A stretch of 64,000 nucleotides of DNA from Emergencia sp. (GCA_022767345.1 JALEOD010000048.1:1-64000); one strand, 5' to 3'. Shown: positions 1 to 9,341, counted from the stretch's first letter. A program made the numbers and translations. The notes: generated by a model not told the origin, from the letters alone.

Positions 1-1245
1 GCCGGTAAAAGCGCCGCCCTCGTAGCCGAAGAGTTCGCTTTCCAGCAGATTGTCAGGAAGGGCCGCGCAGTTGATGGCAACAAAAGGGAATTTGTTGCGG
101 TAGGAGGCGTTATGCAGGGACTGGGCAATGAGCTCTTTGCCGGTGCCGCTTTCGCCTCGAATCAGTACAGTGTGGTCAGTCAGCGCAATCTGCTTGGCGG
201 TCTGTATGACGTGTTTCATACCGGGAGATTTGTGAATGATGTCTTTGAACTGGGACTTTGCGATGTGCCCTTTTTTCTTGTTGGCTTTGTTGACGCCGGA
301 GACTTCGTCCTCATCCTGCAGCGTGATATAGTAGCCGGTGACCTCATCCATCAGAGTCAGGGGGTATTTATTATAGTAGTAGCTGCCGCCGTCGATGGCA
401 AGAGGCGCCTTCTGTACGTCGGTGCTTGATAAAACAGATGGATCAATAAAGCGTTCCAGATGAATATCGTTTTTGTCATCTGCCTGAAAAATCTGCAGCG
501 CTTTGCTGTTGGCGTAAACAATCTGATTGTATTTATCGATGAGCAGCATGGCTATTTTGCTGGAGTTGACAACATGGCTCAGCATTTCGCTCTTCAGATG
601 GCCATAGACGTAATTGTCGTGAAATGCGCTGTTGGATTCCACCAGGGACTGCATGTAGCGGAACAGGTTCCGGTTGATGATGCTGATATCGAGGTCGAGG
701 AGTTTCATCAGTTTGAACATGGTTTCAAAGCTGACCTGACGGTAGCCGATGTCGATTACTTCTCTGATATGAGATGGTACCAGCTGCGGCTCCGATGGGG
801 TGATAGCAATATTCAGATGCCTGTAAATGCCAGTGTGTGCTAATGACTCGTCGAAAGCGATCATGTTAATATGGCTGATGCCTACTTCGTAAAAGGAGTT
901 GAGGGTATCAAGGGAGCTGGTGTAGGAATCATTGACTATGAGGACATCAGTTCCGGCCGGAATTTTGGAAATTTTTTTGAGCGCTTCCCGCTCCGGACTT
1001 CTGGTAATCTTGATGATTTTGTTGAAATCTCTAATGTATGCGGAAGCGTGTTGGTAGATATATTCGTCGATGGCAAGAAATGCGTCGGCATAGAGTTTCT
1101 GCCCATCTGCCAAATCGTTCAGGTAGCAATTGGTAAAGGTGACATGCTCCCCAAAGATATCTTCCAGATTGCTCTTGATAAAATCAATCGCGTTTTGGTT
1201 GCTGGAAGTTCTATATATAATCATAACTCTTTTTGATTTGCTCAT
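1..1245 (-). CDS. Sigma-54-dependent transcriptional activator (3' end cut by window edge)
   Basis: Enhancer-binding protein that would open RNA polymerase-sigma54 promoters by ATP hydrolysis. The 415 codons present run off the window start. About 210 N-terminal residues resemble no domain I can name firmly (possibly a PrpR_N-like sensor). A PAS-like segment follows (about 215-300), then the AAA+ domain with Walker A GESGTGKE. The sigma-54 contact loop GAFTG is the last thing visible, so the rest of the AAA+ and the Fis-type HTH lie outside. Start at 1245 is preceded by GAGGTG at good spacing. It is divergent from the racemase at 1495, and four sigma-54 promoters with shared upstream boxes lie in the next 13 kb, so it is probably their activator (inference). 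The + strand ORFs across this region are shadows. Confidence 0.93.
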   Translation of the reverse strand, partial: MSKSKRVMIIYRTSSNQNAIDFIKSNLEDIFGEHVTFTNCYLNDLADGQKLYADAFLAIDEYIYQHASAYIRDFNKIIKITRSPEREALKKISKIPAGTDVLIVNDSYTSSLDTLNSFYEVGISHINMIAFDESLAHTGIYRHLNIAITPSEPQLVPSHIREVIDIGYRQVSFETMFKLMKLLDLDISIINRNLFRYMQSLVESNSAFHDNYVYGHLKSEMLSHVVNSSKIAMLLIDKYNQIVYANSKALQIFQADDKNDIHLERFIDPSVLSSTDVQKAPLAIDGGSYYYNKYPLTLMDEVTGYYITLQDEDEVSGVNKANKKKGHIAKSQFKDIIHKSPGMKHVIQTAKQIALTDHTVLIRGESGTGKELIAQSLHNASYRNKFPFVAINCAALPDNLLESELFGYEGGAFTG

Positions 1246-1345
1246 AAAAACACCTCACTTGAGCAAAAAATATGCGGGATAATTCGATAAGAATAGTATA
1301 GCTTAAAACGTACAAAAACGAAAGAGAAAATGTGAGAAAATATGA

Positions 1346-1360
1346 TTTAATAGGATTAAA
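1346..1360. promoter_or_regulatory. Candidate upstream activator site (TTTAAT-AGG-ATTAAA)
   Basis: Perfect 6-bp inverted repeat around AGG, between the divergent activator and racemase genes. Its centre lies 86 bp upstream of the GG of the sigma-54 promoter at 1438. Related AGG-centred boxes occur 88 bp and 87 bp upstream of the promoters at 2290 and 13519. Enhancer role inferred from position and recurrence. Confidence 0.5.
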
Positions 1361-1437
1361 ACGCAAAATGGTGAAAGAAGGCTGGCGAAAAAAAGGGGAA
1401 AATAGCGATATAAAAAAATTGGATACAATGGTAAAAT

Positions 1438-1453
1438 TGGCATATAAATTGCT
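1438..1453 (+). promoter_or_regulatory. Sigma-54 promoter (-24/-12) of the racemase gene
   Basis: TGGCAT-N5-TTGCT with GG at 1439-1440 and GC at 1451-1452, the obligatory GG-N10-GC spacing. It lies 42 bp upstream of the racemase ATG and has no sigma-70 elements around it. Confidence 0.85.
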
Positions 1454-1494
1454 CTTTAAGTAAAATAGCCTAAAAAATAAGGAGAAATAAGAAT

Positions 1495-2193
1495 ATGGAC
1501 AAAAAGATTGGAGTGTTAGGCGGCATGGGTCCGATGGCATCGCAGCTCTTTTATAAGCTTGTAACAGAAAAGACTGCGGCAGACTGTGATCAGGACCATG
1601 TAAGGATGGTCATTTACAGTGATGCATCTATGCCGGATCGAACTGGCGCCATCTTAAGCGGTGAATATGATAAGGTATATTCTCAGCTGCTGGAAGACGC
1701 AAAAGTGCTTGAAAACTGTGGGTGTGACGCGATTTGCATTACCTGCAATACAGCGCATTTCTTCGGAGAAATGATGGTAGACCAGTTAAGTGTTCCTTTT
1801 ATTCACATGATTAAAGAAACGGTTGATACCATTGCAGAGGAAACGCCGGGGGCAAAAGTTGCTGTTCTTGCAACAGATGGGACCATCAAAACAGGACTCT
1901 ATCAGAAACATATGGAAGCTGCGGGGCTTACTGCCTATGCGCCATCTGCGGAAATTCAGAAGGAAGTCATGTATCAGATTTATGACCGAATCAAGAGCGG
2001 ACTGCCTTGGGATGCTGCTTCCTGGGACAGAATTGAAGAAGCGGTAAAGGGTGCCGGTTGCCAGAAAGCAATTATGGCATGCACGGAATTGTCCGTCATC
2101 AAAGCAGATAATGGATTGTCGGATTTTTATGTAGATCCGATGGAAGTTCTTGCCGAAAAGGTGATTTTGTTCAGCGGAAGACGGATAAAATAA
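1495..2193 (+). CDS. Aspartate/glutamate racemase family protein
   Basis: PLP-independent amino-acid racemase of the Asp/Glu/hydantoin racemase superfamily, 232 aa and cytosolic. The two catalytic cysteines are in their usual contexts: Cys84 in C-N-T-A-H and Cys196 in A-C-T-E-L. The N-terminal GGMGP loop (9-13) is typical of aspartate racemases. AAGGAGA sits just before the ATG. It is transcribed alone from the sigma-54 promoter at 1438 and faces the activator gene. With a peptide transporter, D-aminoacylase and peptidases under the same promoter type, a role in interconverting D- and L-acidic amino acids released from peptides is likely. Which amino acid it prefers cannot be read from the sequence; broad-specificity racemization is possible. 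Confidence 0.9.
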   Translation: MDKKIGVLGGMGPMASQLFYKLVTEKTAADCDQDHVRMVIYSDASMPDRTGAILSGEYDKVYSQLLEDAKVLENCGCDAICITCNTAHFFGEMMVDQLSVPFIHMIKETVDTIAEETPGAKVAVLATDGTIKTGLYQKHMEAAGLTAYAPSAEIQKEVMYQIYDRIKSGLPWDAASWDRIEEAVKGAGCQKAIMACTELSVIKADNGLSDFYVDPMEVLAEKVILFSGRRIK

Positions 2194-2197
2194 GACG

Positions 2198-2208
2198 AAA
2201 TAGGATTT
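2198..2208. promoter_or_regulatory. Candidate upstream activator site (AAAT-AGG-ATTT)
   Basis: Perfect 4-bp inverted repeat around AGG just after the racemase stop. Its centre is 88 bp before the GG of the sigma-54 promoter at 2290, matching the spacing of the boxes at 1346 and 13613. Confidence 0.5.
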
Positions 2209-2289
2209 AATTATTAATATATCCCGTTGTAGAACGCAAGGAGTATAAAAAATCGTTAGAAGTACGTTAGAAATTAAAATAAATAAGTT

Positions 2290-2305
2290 TGGCATAAAAC
2301 TTGCT
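2290..2305 (+). promoter_or_regulatory. Sigma-54 promoter of the peptidase-dipeptide transporter operon
   Basis: TGGCAT-N5-TTGCT with GG at 2291-2292 and GC at 2303-2304 (N10 between). The predicted leader to the ATG at 2381 is about 65 nt. Confidence 0.85.
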
Positions 2306-2380
2306 ATTTATATATGCGTATAATCTGTCAGACTATTTTTACAAGTTCGAAGAGCGTACAGCATAGATAAAGGATAGAAA

Positions 2381-3793
2381 ATGAAACAAAATATAGAAGT
2401 ATTGAATCAGTATTTAGAGGAGCTTTTTGAGAAGAAAGGATATGCCGGCATGGCGGTTTCCCTTCGCGGCTCAGAAGGACCTGTCTTTGAAAGAGGTTTC
2501 GGATACCGAAGTATAGAAAAGAATTTGCAGACAGACGAAAATACAGTGTTCGGTATCGCGTCCATGAGTAAATCCATGACGGCGCTGGCGTGCTGCATCC
2601 TTCATACGGAAGGAAAGCTGAGTCTGGATGATCCGATTACCAAGTATTTTCCAAATTTACATATTCCGGGCGCACCGGATGAATGCGTAACTCTGAGAGT
2701 TATCGCTATGCACAGAGCTGGTATTCCGCCTCTTCCGCCTCTGGAATGGTCCATTGCCATGAACAGTGCAGAAGAGGACAATGCCTGGTATCATCATATG
2801 GTAAAAACAGCTCCCAATAAGATGGAGACCATCGATCAGATAGTAGATTATCTGACAGAGGGCAATTATACGCCGCTGGGCGCGCCGGGCGAATTCATGA
2901 GCTATTCCAATGATGGCTATGCGCTGCTTTCCTATGTAGTGGATATGGCAGCAGGCATCACCTTAGAAGAGTTTTTGGCTGAACGGGTGTTTAAACCTTT
3001 AGGCATGAGCCGCTCTGTTCTGGATCTTGACGCCAGTGAGGCAAAGATTCTGGCGAAGGGCAATATTACCAGCCTTTTTGAGAAAGATTATGAAGAAAAC
3101 AAGCTGTATGAGGATGACAACTGGTCGGTGCTTCCGCCTTTCCGCGGCTGTGCCTGTGTAAAGTCTACCGCCAGTGATATGACCAGATACTACAAGATGC
3201 TGGCGGATTACGGTATGTGGGAAGGCCGTCAGGTTATCCCGAAAGAAGCAGTAGAACTGATGGTAGGAAGAGAATTTCCGCTTAGAAAAGAGCCTTTCTA
3301 TTGTTTAGGACTTACAAAAAATCTGATTGGAGATGCGCAGATTTGTCAGCATACCGGCGGACTTCACGGAGTGTCTTCTATGGGAGGCTTTACAGAAACC
3401 GGTTACAGCGCCACTGTTCTTTGCAATCAGGGTGATGTCGATGTAGAGGAATTCCTGTGGGTATTATACAATTTTGCGCTGGGGCTTCCGCTGGAAACAA
3501 AACACCACTGGACTGTGCCAAACGGCAAAGAGTTCAGCCGGCCGGAAATGCTCTGCGGAGATTATTTCAGCAATGAGGGGCTGCCGGCACACACCATCGT
3601 TACTTATGAGGACGGCGTATTAAAGGTAGATTACAATGGGGCGAGAGGGATTCTGAAATACTGCGGCGGATTGGCCTTTGCAGTATTTTCCGAAAAGAAT
3701 CCGGAGCAGAGAGTCAGCTCCTTCCGCTTCTTCCTCAGAGATGGGAAAGCCTGGGGTGTGAGATGCTACAACAGAATTTATCAGAGAGTGTAG
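2381..3793 (+). CDS. Serine hydrolase, beta-lactamase class C / peptidase S12 family
   Basis: 470-aa penicillin-binding-fold serine hydrolase. The catalytic motifs are complete: S61-x-x-K64, Y175-S-N177 and H324-T-G326 (the HxG form of the KTG triad seen in class C-like esterases and D-aminopeptidases). There is no signal peptide or membrane segment, so it should act in the cytosol, unlike cell-wall carboxypeptidases. A C-terminal beta-rich region (about 390-470) resembles the extra domain of S12 peptidases. It is the first gene of an operon with a full dipeptide ABC transporter under a sigma-54 promoter. That context favours hydrolysis of imported, perhaps D-residue-containing, peptides; this is inference. 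Resistance to beta-lactams is not indicated. Confidence 0.88.
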   Translation: MKQNIEVLNQYLEELFEKKGYAGMAVSLRGSEGPVFERGFGYRSIEKNLQTDENTVFGIASMSKSMTALACCILHTEGKLSLDDPITKYFPNLHIPGAPDECVTLRVIAMHRAGIPPLPPLEWSIAMNSAEEDNAWYHHMVKTAPNKMETIDQIVDYLTEGNYTPLGAPGEFMSYSNDGYALLSYVVDMAAGITLEEFLAERVFKPLGMSRSVLDLDASEAKILAKGNITSLFEKDYEENKLYEDDNWSVLPPFRGCACVKSTASDMTRYYKMLADYGMWEGRQVIPKEAVELMVGREFPLRKEPFYCLGLTKNLIGDAQICQHTGGLHGVSSMGGFTETGYSATVLCNQGDVDVEEFLWVLYNFALGLPLETKHHWTVPNGKEFSRPEMLCGDYFSNEGLPAHTIVTYEDGVLKVDYNGARGILKYCGGLAFAVFSEKNPEQRVSSFRFFLRDGKAWGVRCYNRIYQRV

Positions 3794-3846
3794 ATATAGC
3801 TTTCTGTATGCTATATCATGGCTAAGAAATAAAGAAGGGAGATGTA

Positions 3847-4788
3847 ATTATCAGAAATTATGCCATCAAACGAATCTTGCAGGGGCTGCTGTTAGTCATC
3901 TGCGTATCCTTCCTGGTTTTCAGTTTAATGTACATGATGCCAGGTGACCCGGTAGATATGGTCGTAGACCGTAAAGTATCGGAGGAAAGAAAAGCGGAAA
4001 TAGCTCACGAAATGGGCTATGACCTGCCATTTTTTACCCAGTACAAGAACTGGGCATCTGACATTCTCCACGGAGATTTCGGAATATCTACAAGATATAA
4101 GAGCGAAGTCTGGGATTTAATGAGACAGAGAATTCCATACAGTTTAACTCTTTGCGTCTGGTCACTGATATTGGAGTTAGTGATTGCTTTGCCACTGGGG
4201 CTTTTATGCGCGGTGAAGAAAGACGGGTTCTTTGACCGATTTACGGTCAACTTCTCGCTGCTGCTCACTGCGGTACCGTCCTTCTGGCTGGCAGCGCTGT
4301 TCATTCTGCTCTTCAGTGTAAAGCTGGGCGTACTTCCAATCAGCGGCTATGCAAATCCTGAAAACTGGGTACTGCCGATTGCCGTTACTGTACTCACCGG
4401 TATGGGGGGCACGCTCCGTATCACAAAGACTGAGGTTCTGGAAGTATTCAACGAAAAATATGTAACCACTGCTTACGCGAAAGGTCTTCCGAAGAAAATC
4501 GTTTTGATTAAGCATGTACTTAGAAATTCACTGATTCTGGTTACAACACTGGTATTCATGTCCATTCCTTGGCTGATTTCCGGTGCGGTTATCATCGAAA
4601 AAATATTCGGTTTACCTGGCATGGGTAACCTCCTTCTCAACTCTATTATCGTTCAGGACATGCCGGTTGTACAGGCAGTGCTGCTTTTGATTGCGATTCT
4701 GACCGTAATCTGCAACCTGCTCAGTGATATCATCATGGGTATCCTGGATCCGAGAATCAGATTATCCTTGAGCGGAGGTGACAACTAA
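3847..4788 (+). CDS. dppB: Dipeptide/oligopeptide ABC transporter permease (DppB-like), probable ATT start
   Basis: Inner-membrane permease with about six transmembrane helices and a binding-protein-dependent transport signature near the E-Y-V-T-T-A-Y-A-K-G-L segment. It pairs with the permease at 4790 to form the pore. Family members start with a short basic stretch such as R-x-Y-x-x-K-R-x-L. Here that stretch (RNYAIKRIL) is present but no ATG/GTG/TTG precedes it. GGGAG (3837-3841) is ideally placed for ATT 3847 or ATC 3850. The first conventional start, TTG 3877, has no ribosome site and would remove the conserved basic N-terminus. I therefore place the start at 3847; TTG 3877 is the conservative alternative. 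It follows the S12 hydrolase by 53 bp. Confidence 0.9.
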   Translation: MIRNYAIKRILQGLLLVICVSFLVFSLMYMMPGDPVDMVVDRKVSEERKAEIAHEMGYDLPFFTQYKNWASDILHGDFGISTRYKSEVWDLMRQRIPYSLTLCVWSLILELVIALPLGLLCAVKKDGFFDRFTVNFSLLLTAVPSFWLAALFILLFSVKLGVLPISGYANPENWVLPIAVTVLTGMGGTLRITKTEVLEVFNEKYVTTAYAKGLPKKIVLIKHVLRNSLILVTTLVFMSIPWLISGAVIIEKIFGLPGMGNLLLNSIIVQDMPVVQAVLLLIAILTVICNLLSDIIMGILDPRIRLSLSGGDN

Positions 4789-4789
4789 G

Positions 4790-5635
4790 ATGAACAAAAA
4801 ATGGAAAGAAAGACTCTATGAGTGCTGGAAGAATAAGAACTTCATGATCGGTTTGTTCGTTCTGGTTTCCCTCATTATTATAGCAATATTCGCAGATGTC
4901 ATTGCCCCTTACGGTGTCAATGAACACGGCGTCGGCGGACGTTATGAAGCTCCGAGCGCAAAATGCTGGTTCGGTACAGACGCACTGGGAAGAGACCTGT
5001 TCTCCCGTGTTATCTACGGAACAAGACTGGCTCTTTGGGTTGCGTTCCTTGGCGGAAGCCTGCAGCTGGTAATCGGTGTTGTCGTAGGTCTTGCCTGCGG
5101 ATTCTTTGGAAAATGGACTGACAGAATTCTGTCCTTCCTGACAGACCTGACCTGGTGTATCCCGGGAACTATTCTGGCGCTGGCAGTAGTAACCTTAATC
5201 GGTAAAGGCCTGACCAATACCATTATCGCGATTTCTCTTGTTGCATGGGCAAGTTACGCACGTGCAGTCAGAGCAAAGACATTATCCCTTAGAAATATGG
5301 CTTTCGTAGAAACAGGAAAAGCTTTCGGCGAAAGCAATACAGCGTTAATGCTCAGATACATATTGCCCAATGTAGTTCCGTCCCTGATTGTACTGGTTTC
5401 CCTGAATCTGCCGGGCACAATCATGTCGACCACTACACTGTCCTTCTTAGGCCTGGGTTCACAGCCGCCGTCACCGGACTGGGGACTTGCAATCTCTGAA
5501 GGAATCAAGTCCATCACCAGAGCGCCTTGGCTCAGCTTGTATCCTGGTATTGCGCTGGTATATACAACCTTCGGTTTTAACCTTCTGGGTGAAGGTCTCA
5601 GAGACCTCTTAGACCCGCATATGAAGTCGCAGTAA
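4790..5635 (+). CDS. dppC: Dipeptide/oligopeptide ABC transporter permease (DppC-like)
   Basis: 281-aa second permease with an N-terminal membrane anchor, the family motif F-G-T-D-x-L-G-R-D-L-F-S-R after it, and five further helices with an EAA-type loop (A-R-A-V-R-A-K region). ATG 4790 has GGAGG at 4774-4778. An in-frame GTG at 4778 lies inside that ribosome site and is rejected. The start falls one base after the dppB stop, implying translational coupling. Works with DppB, DppD, DppF and the lipoprotein at 7706. Confidence 0.95.
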   Translation: MNKKWKERLYECWKNKNFMIGLFVLVSLIIIAIFADVIAPYGVNEHGVGGRYEAPSAKCWFGTDALGRDLFSRVIYGTRLALWVAFLGGSLQLVIGVVVGLACGFFGKWTDRILSFLTDLTWCIPGTILALAVVTLIGKGLTNTIIAISLVAWASYARAVRAKTLSLRNMAFVETGKAFGESNTALMLRYILPNVVPSLIVLVSLNLPGTIMSTTTLSFLGLGSQPPSPDWGLAISEGIKSITRAPWLSLYPGIALVYTTFGFNLLGEGLRDLLDPHMKSQ

Positions 5636-5652
5636 AGGAAAGGAGTATGGAA

Positions 5653-6627
5653 ATGAGTGAAGAATTACTAAAGCTTGAACATTTGTCCATCGACTATAAA
5701 GTAAAGGACGGCTACCTTTCCGCTGTGAATGATGTAAATTTTACAGTCAATAAAGGCGAAGTCTTTGCGGTAGTCGGTGAATCCGGCTGCGGCAAGTCCA
5801 CCGTTGCTCACAGCATTATGAACCTGCTGCCGGGCGGCAACGAGGAGATGAGCGGAAAAATTATCTTCAAAGGTAAAGATCTGCGTACCTGCACACAGCA
5901 GGAAATGGAGGCGATTCGCGGAAAAGAAATCGGTATGATTTTCCAGAACCCGCTGGACTCTCTGAATCCGGTGTACACCGTGGGTGGACAGATTGCGGAA
6001 GCAATCCAGCTTGACAAAGTTGACAAGGTAGAAGCATGGAACAGAGTAACGAAATTATTCAAGGACGTAAAAATGCCTGACGCTGAGGAACGCGTAAAGA
6101 GCTTTCCTCACGAATTATCCGGCGGTATGCGTCAGCGTGTTATGATCGCCATGATGTTATCCAGAAATCCGGAGCTGCTCATTGCAGACGAACCGACCAC
6201 CGCTCTTGACGTAACCATCGAGGCGCAGATTCTGGAAATCATGAAAGAACTGAAGGATAAATACAACACAGCAATTATGCTGATTACCCATAACTTCGGT
6301 CTGGTAGCAGAAATCGCAGACAAGATTGGTATCATGTATGCCGGTGAAATGGTAGAAAGCGGAGATGTATTTGAAATCTTTGCAAATCCGACCCACCCGT
6401 ACACCCGTCTTTTGATGCAGGCACTGCCGAGCAAGACCAAAGCGGAAGGCCGTTTGCAGACCATCAGCGGTTCCGTGCCTCGTATCACAGAGAAAAAGCC
6501 GGAATGCCGTTTCGCAAACCGCTGTCCATTTGCGGAGGAGGTATGCTTCAAGGAAGCACCGCCGCTGAATCATGTAAGTGAAAGCCATTTCTGCCGTTGT
6601 CATTTGGCTGGAAAGGAAGAAAAGTAA
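5653..6627 (+). CDS. dppD: Dipeptide ABC transporter ATP-binding protein (DppD-like)
   Basis: 324-aa ATPase powering peptide import. Walker A GESGCGKS (about 42-49), the signature L-S-G-G-M-R-Q-R and Walker B L-L-I-A-D-E-P are all present. The C-terminal oligopeptide-transporter domain carries a cysteine set (C-x6-C-x6-C, then C-R-C), a pattern linked in this family to an iron-sulfur cluster. I chose ATG 5653 because AGGAG (5641-5645) is correctly spaced for it and too close to the in-frame ATG at 5647. Forms a heterodimer with the ATPase at 6629. Confidence 0.95.
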   Translation: MSEELLKLEHLSIDYKVKDGYLSAVNDVNFTVNKGEVFAVVGESGCGKSTVAHSIMNLLPGGNEEMSGKIIFKGKDLRTCTQQEMEAIRGKEIGMIFQNPLDSLNPVYTVGGQIAEAIQLDKVDKVEAWNRVTKLFKDVKMPDAEERVKSFPHELSGGMRQRVMIAMMLSRNPELLIADEPTTALDVTIEAQILEIMKELKDKYNTAIMLITHNFGLVAEIADKIGIMYAGEMVESGDVFEIFANPTHPYTRLLMQALPSKTKAEGRLQTISGSVPRITEKKPECRFANRCPFAEEVCFKEAPPLNHVSESHFCRCHLAGKEEK

Positions 6628-6628
6628 G

Positions 6629-7606
6629 ATGGAACAAAAAGTGATGATTAAACTGGACGGCCTGAAAAAATACTTTTCTATTTCTAAAGGCCTTGTAAAG
6701 AAGACAACTACCTACGTAAAGGCAGTAGATGATATTTCCCTGGAAATCGGAGAAGGTGAGATTGTTGGTCTGGTTGGAGAATCGGGCAGCGGAAAGACTA
6801 CACTGGCGCGTGTGATTCTGAACCTGACAAAGATGACCGGCGGCAATATCACCATCAACGGAATCGACCTGAAAAATGCCAGCAAAGCAGAGATGAAGCA
6901 GCTGCGCAGCGAAATTGCCGTTGTATTCCAGGATCCGGCTTCCAATCTGAATCCGAGACAGACTGTAGAAAGCTCCATCATGCGGCCGATGATTATTCAT
7001 GGTGTGCCGAGGGCTGAGGCAAAGCAGAAAGCCAAGGAAGTGCTGGAAATGGTTAAGATGGACCAGAGATACCTGGACAGCTTTCCGCACCAGTTATCCG
7101 GCGGTCAGCTGCAGAGAATTGCCATCGCAAGAGCGCTGGCGCTGAATCCGAAAGTGATGATTCTCGATGAGCCGACCAGCGCGCTGGACGTATCTGTACA
7201 GGCGCAGATTCTCAACCTGCTGCTTGATTTGCAGGAACAGCTGAATCTGACCTATCTGGTTATCACCCACGACTTGAACGTGATCAAGTACATCAGTGAT
7301 AAAATCGCTGTCATGTATCTGGGACGTCTGGTGGAATTCGGACCGACCCTTGAAATCGCGGAACACGCAAAGCATCCGTACACCAGGGGACTTTTGAACG
7401 CGGCGCCGATTCTTGATCCGAATCTCCGTGACAGAAAGAAAGAAGTCATGGGCGGCGACCCGGGCAGCTTAATCAATATCGGAGCCGGCTGCAGATTCTG
7501 TGACAGATGTAAATACGCGACAGAGGAGTGCAAGACAACCATGCCGGAGGATACGATTGTAGCGCCGGGACATCAGGTTTCCTGCTTCCACCCGCTTGCT
7601 GATTAA
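6629..7606 (+). CDS. dppF: Dipeptide ABC transporter ATP-binding protein (DppF-like)
   Basis: 325-aa partner ATPase. Walker A GESGSGKT (50-57), L-S-G-G-Q-L-Q-R and V-M-I-L-D-E-P-T-S-A-L-D are intact. The C-terminal domain holds clustered cysteines (G-C-R-F-C-D-R-C, then a further Cys), as in DppD. The start is one base after the dppD stop; an upstream in-frame ATG at 6578 lies inside dppD and lacks a ribosome site. The gene is followed by a hairpin and then the binding protein of the same operon. Confidence 0.95.
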   Translation: MEQKVMIKLDGLKKYFSISKGLVKKTTTYVKAVDDISLEIGEGEIVGLVGESGSGKTTLARVILNLTKMTGGNITINGIDLKNASKAEMKQLRSEIAVVFQDPASNLNPRQTVESSIMRPMIIHGVPRAEAKQKAKEVLEMVKMDQRYLDSFPHQLSGGQLQRIAIARALALNPKVMILDEPTSALDVSVQAQILNLLLDLQEQLNLTYLVITHDLNVIKYISDKIAVMYLGRLVEFGPTLEIAEHAKHPYTRGLLNAAPILDPNLRDRKKEVMGGDPGSLINIGAGCRFCDRCKYATEECKTTMPEDTIVAPGHQVSCFHPLAD

Positions 7607-7649
7607 CCGGAACTTTAAAGACGATTGTAATATAAATTGCAATATATTG

Positions 7650-7674
7650 CCCCAAGCGGAGAAATGCTTGCGGG
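7650..7674 (+). promoter_or_regulatory. Intra-operon hairpin between dppF and the binding-protein gene
   Basis: CCCCAAGC pairs with GCTTGCGGG (one bulged C) around an 8-nt loop, with no U-tract after it. It is more likely an mRNA processing or stability element that raises binding-protein mRNA than a terminator (inference). Confidence 0.4.
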
Positions 7675-7705
7675 TATCCTAACCCAATGAAAAGAGGAGG
7701 ACAAC

Positions 7706-9265
7706 ATGAAAAAGAAATTATTGGTATTGAGCTTGATTGCTGTATTTGTATTCAGCATGACCGCTTGCGGCGGCAGCGGCGACGGAGAGGAAGCTTCCGC
7801 AAAGACTGAACTGACCATCATCGACAGTGAATGGTACGGACTGGACACTTATCAGCTGGACAGCACTGCTGGCGGACAGGGACTGAACTCATCTGCTTTA
7901 TTCCAGTGGGACGCTGAAAAAGGCGACGTTGTTGACAACGTTTGTACCAACTGGCAGGTAAGCGAAGACGGAAAGACTGCTACTTTCGATGTACCGGAAG
8001 GTATGATGTATTCCACCGGTGAGCAGGTAGAGCCTGAAGATGTAATCGCTTCCATCGAACATGGACTGAAAGTCAGCCCTTACAACGATGGATATAAGAA
8101 CATCGAATCCATGGACTATGAAGGCAGAACCGTTACACTGCACATGTCCGAATTCCGTTCCGACATGCTGTATTACTTCTGCGCTGGTTTCGTAGTAGTA
8201 ATCGATAAGGACGAGCTGGACAGCATGAGTGATGAAGAACTCATGTGGGGATGCCACCCTTACGGACTGTACGCACTGGCTGAAGACGGATATGTATCCG
8301 GTTCCGAAGTGAACCTCGTAAGAAACGACGGTTACAAATGCGCTAACCCGCTGGTAGACAACCAGGGCGCTGCCAAATTCGAAACAGTAAAAGTTAGATT
8401 TAACGTAGAAGAATTCACCCAGACAGAAGACCTGAAAGCAGGCAACGTAGATATTCTGATGTCCGTAGGCAGCGACCAGTATCTGGAACTGCAGGACAAC
8501 GAAGATATCGCAATGGTTGACACCACATATCCGAACATTACTTACTTCGAAATGAATACTGACCACGATGTATTCTCCGACATTAACGTTCGTAAAGCAT
8601 TAGCGCTGGCGATTGACAGAGACGGACTGGCTGAATCTGTTGACGGACTCATCGCACCGGCTTATTCCATGATTTACGACACTGTACAGAACTTCGATCA
8701 GGGCGCAAAAGATTACTTTGAAAAGAATCTTGCTAACGATCCTGAGCAGGCTAAGGAACTCTTAGAGAAAGCCGGCTGGAAAGAAGGCAAAGACGGTATC
8801 CGTGAAAAAGACGGAAAGAAATTAGAGTTCACATGGTATGCTTGGACTGACGCTACTACCATTCCTGAAGCTATGGCTGAACAGCTGAGACAGGTTGGTT
8901 TCCAGATGAACATCGAAGCAATCGACTGGAACTATGTATATGAAAACATCAGTGCTGACAAGTACGACGCTGGTATCGAATGGCTGTCCTGGGCAGAACC
9001 AATGCTGGTACTCAACGCTTGCCACTATGATAAGAACGCACCGAGCAACACAGATGAATATTTCGACATGGTAGAAAAAGCTGCTCACGAAACAGACGGT
9101 GAAGCAAGAACCAAGATGGTCGGCGATATCCAGATGTATCTGTTTGAAAATGTAAACATGATTCCTATGTACGCTGAACTTTCCTTCAGTGCTATGAACA
9201 AAGACCTGAAGGGCTTCAACGTAATGGCTGACGGTTCTGTTCCGCTCAACGATTTAGCTTACTAA
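7706..9265 (+). CDS. Peptide ABC transporter substrate-binding lipoprotein (SBP family 5)
   Basis: 519-aa extracytoplasmic solute-binding protein that delivers peptides to the permease pair upstream. The N-terminus is a lipoprotein signal: KKK, a hydrophobic core, lipobox M-T-A-C with Cys21 as the lipidation site, then a Gly/Ser/Glu-rich linker. The family segment D-I-N-V-R-K-A-L-A-L-A-I-D-R is at about 291-304. A strong AGGAGG precedes the ATG. Codon choice is markedly uniform (mostly gac, gaa, ctg), as expected for a highly expressed gene. It is the last gene of the sigma-54 operon, followed by a strong terminator. Ligand specificity cannot be read; D-residue-containing peptides are suggested only by the neighbours. 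Confidence 0.95.
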   Translation: MKKKLLVLSLIAVFVFSMTACGGSGDGEEASAKTELTIIDSEWYGLDTYQLDSTAGGQGLNSSALFQWDAEKGDVVDNVCTNWQVSEDGKTATFDVPEGMMYSTGEQVEPEDVIASIEHGLKVSPYNDGYKNIESMDYEGRTVTLHMSEFRSDMLYYFCAGFVVVIDKDELDSMSDEELMWGCHPYGLYALAEDGYVSGSEVNLVRNDGYKCANPLVDNQGAAKFETVKVRFNVEEFTQTEDLKAGNVDILMSVGSDQYLELQDNEDIAMVDTTYPNITYFEMNTDHDVFSDINVRKALALAIDRDGLAESVDGLIAPAYSMIYDTVQNFDQGAKDYFEKNLANDPEQAKELLEKAGWKEGKDGIREKDGKKLEFTWYAWTDATTIPEAMAEQLRQVGFQMNIEAIDWNYVYENISADKYDAGIEWLSWAEPMLVLNACHYDKNAPSNTDEYFDMVEKAAHETDGEARTKMVGDIQMYLFENVNMIPMYAELSFSAMNKDLKGFNVMADGSVPLNDLAY

Positions 9266-9307
9266 TCTTTAAAGTGTAAAACGTCAGTTGGTTGACATGT
9301 AGAATTG

Positions 9308-9341
9308 AATGGGAGCCGCTGCCATGGCGGCTCCCATTTTT
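9308..9341 (+). terminator. Rho-independent terminator after the peptide operon
   Basis: 11-bp perfect stem (ATGGGAGCCGC / GCGGCTCCCAT) with a 7-nt loop, followed by TTTTT. Confidence 0.93.

Noticed and set aside
112-1236. Plus-strand ORFs over the start of the window
   Set aside because: They are antisense shadows of the sigma-54 activator, whose minus-strand frame carries Walker A and GAFTG motifs.
2381-3793. Antibiotic-resistance beta-lactamase
   Set aside because: No signal peptide, HxG rather than KxG triad, and an operon with a peptide importer; peptide or ester hydrolysis fits better. Likewise the class-A-like protein at 11092 lacks the omega-loop Glu motif.
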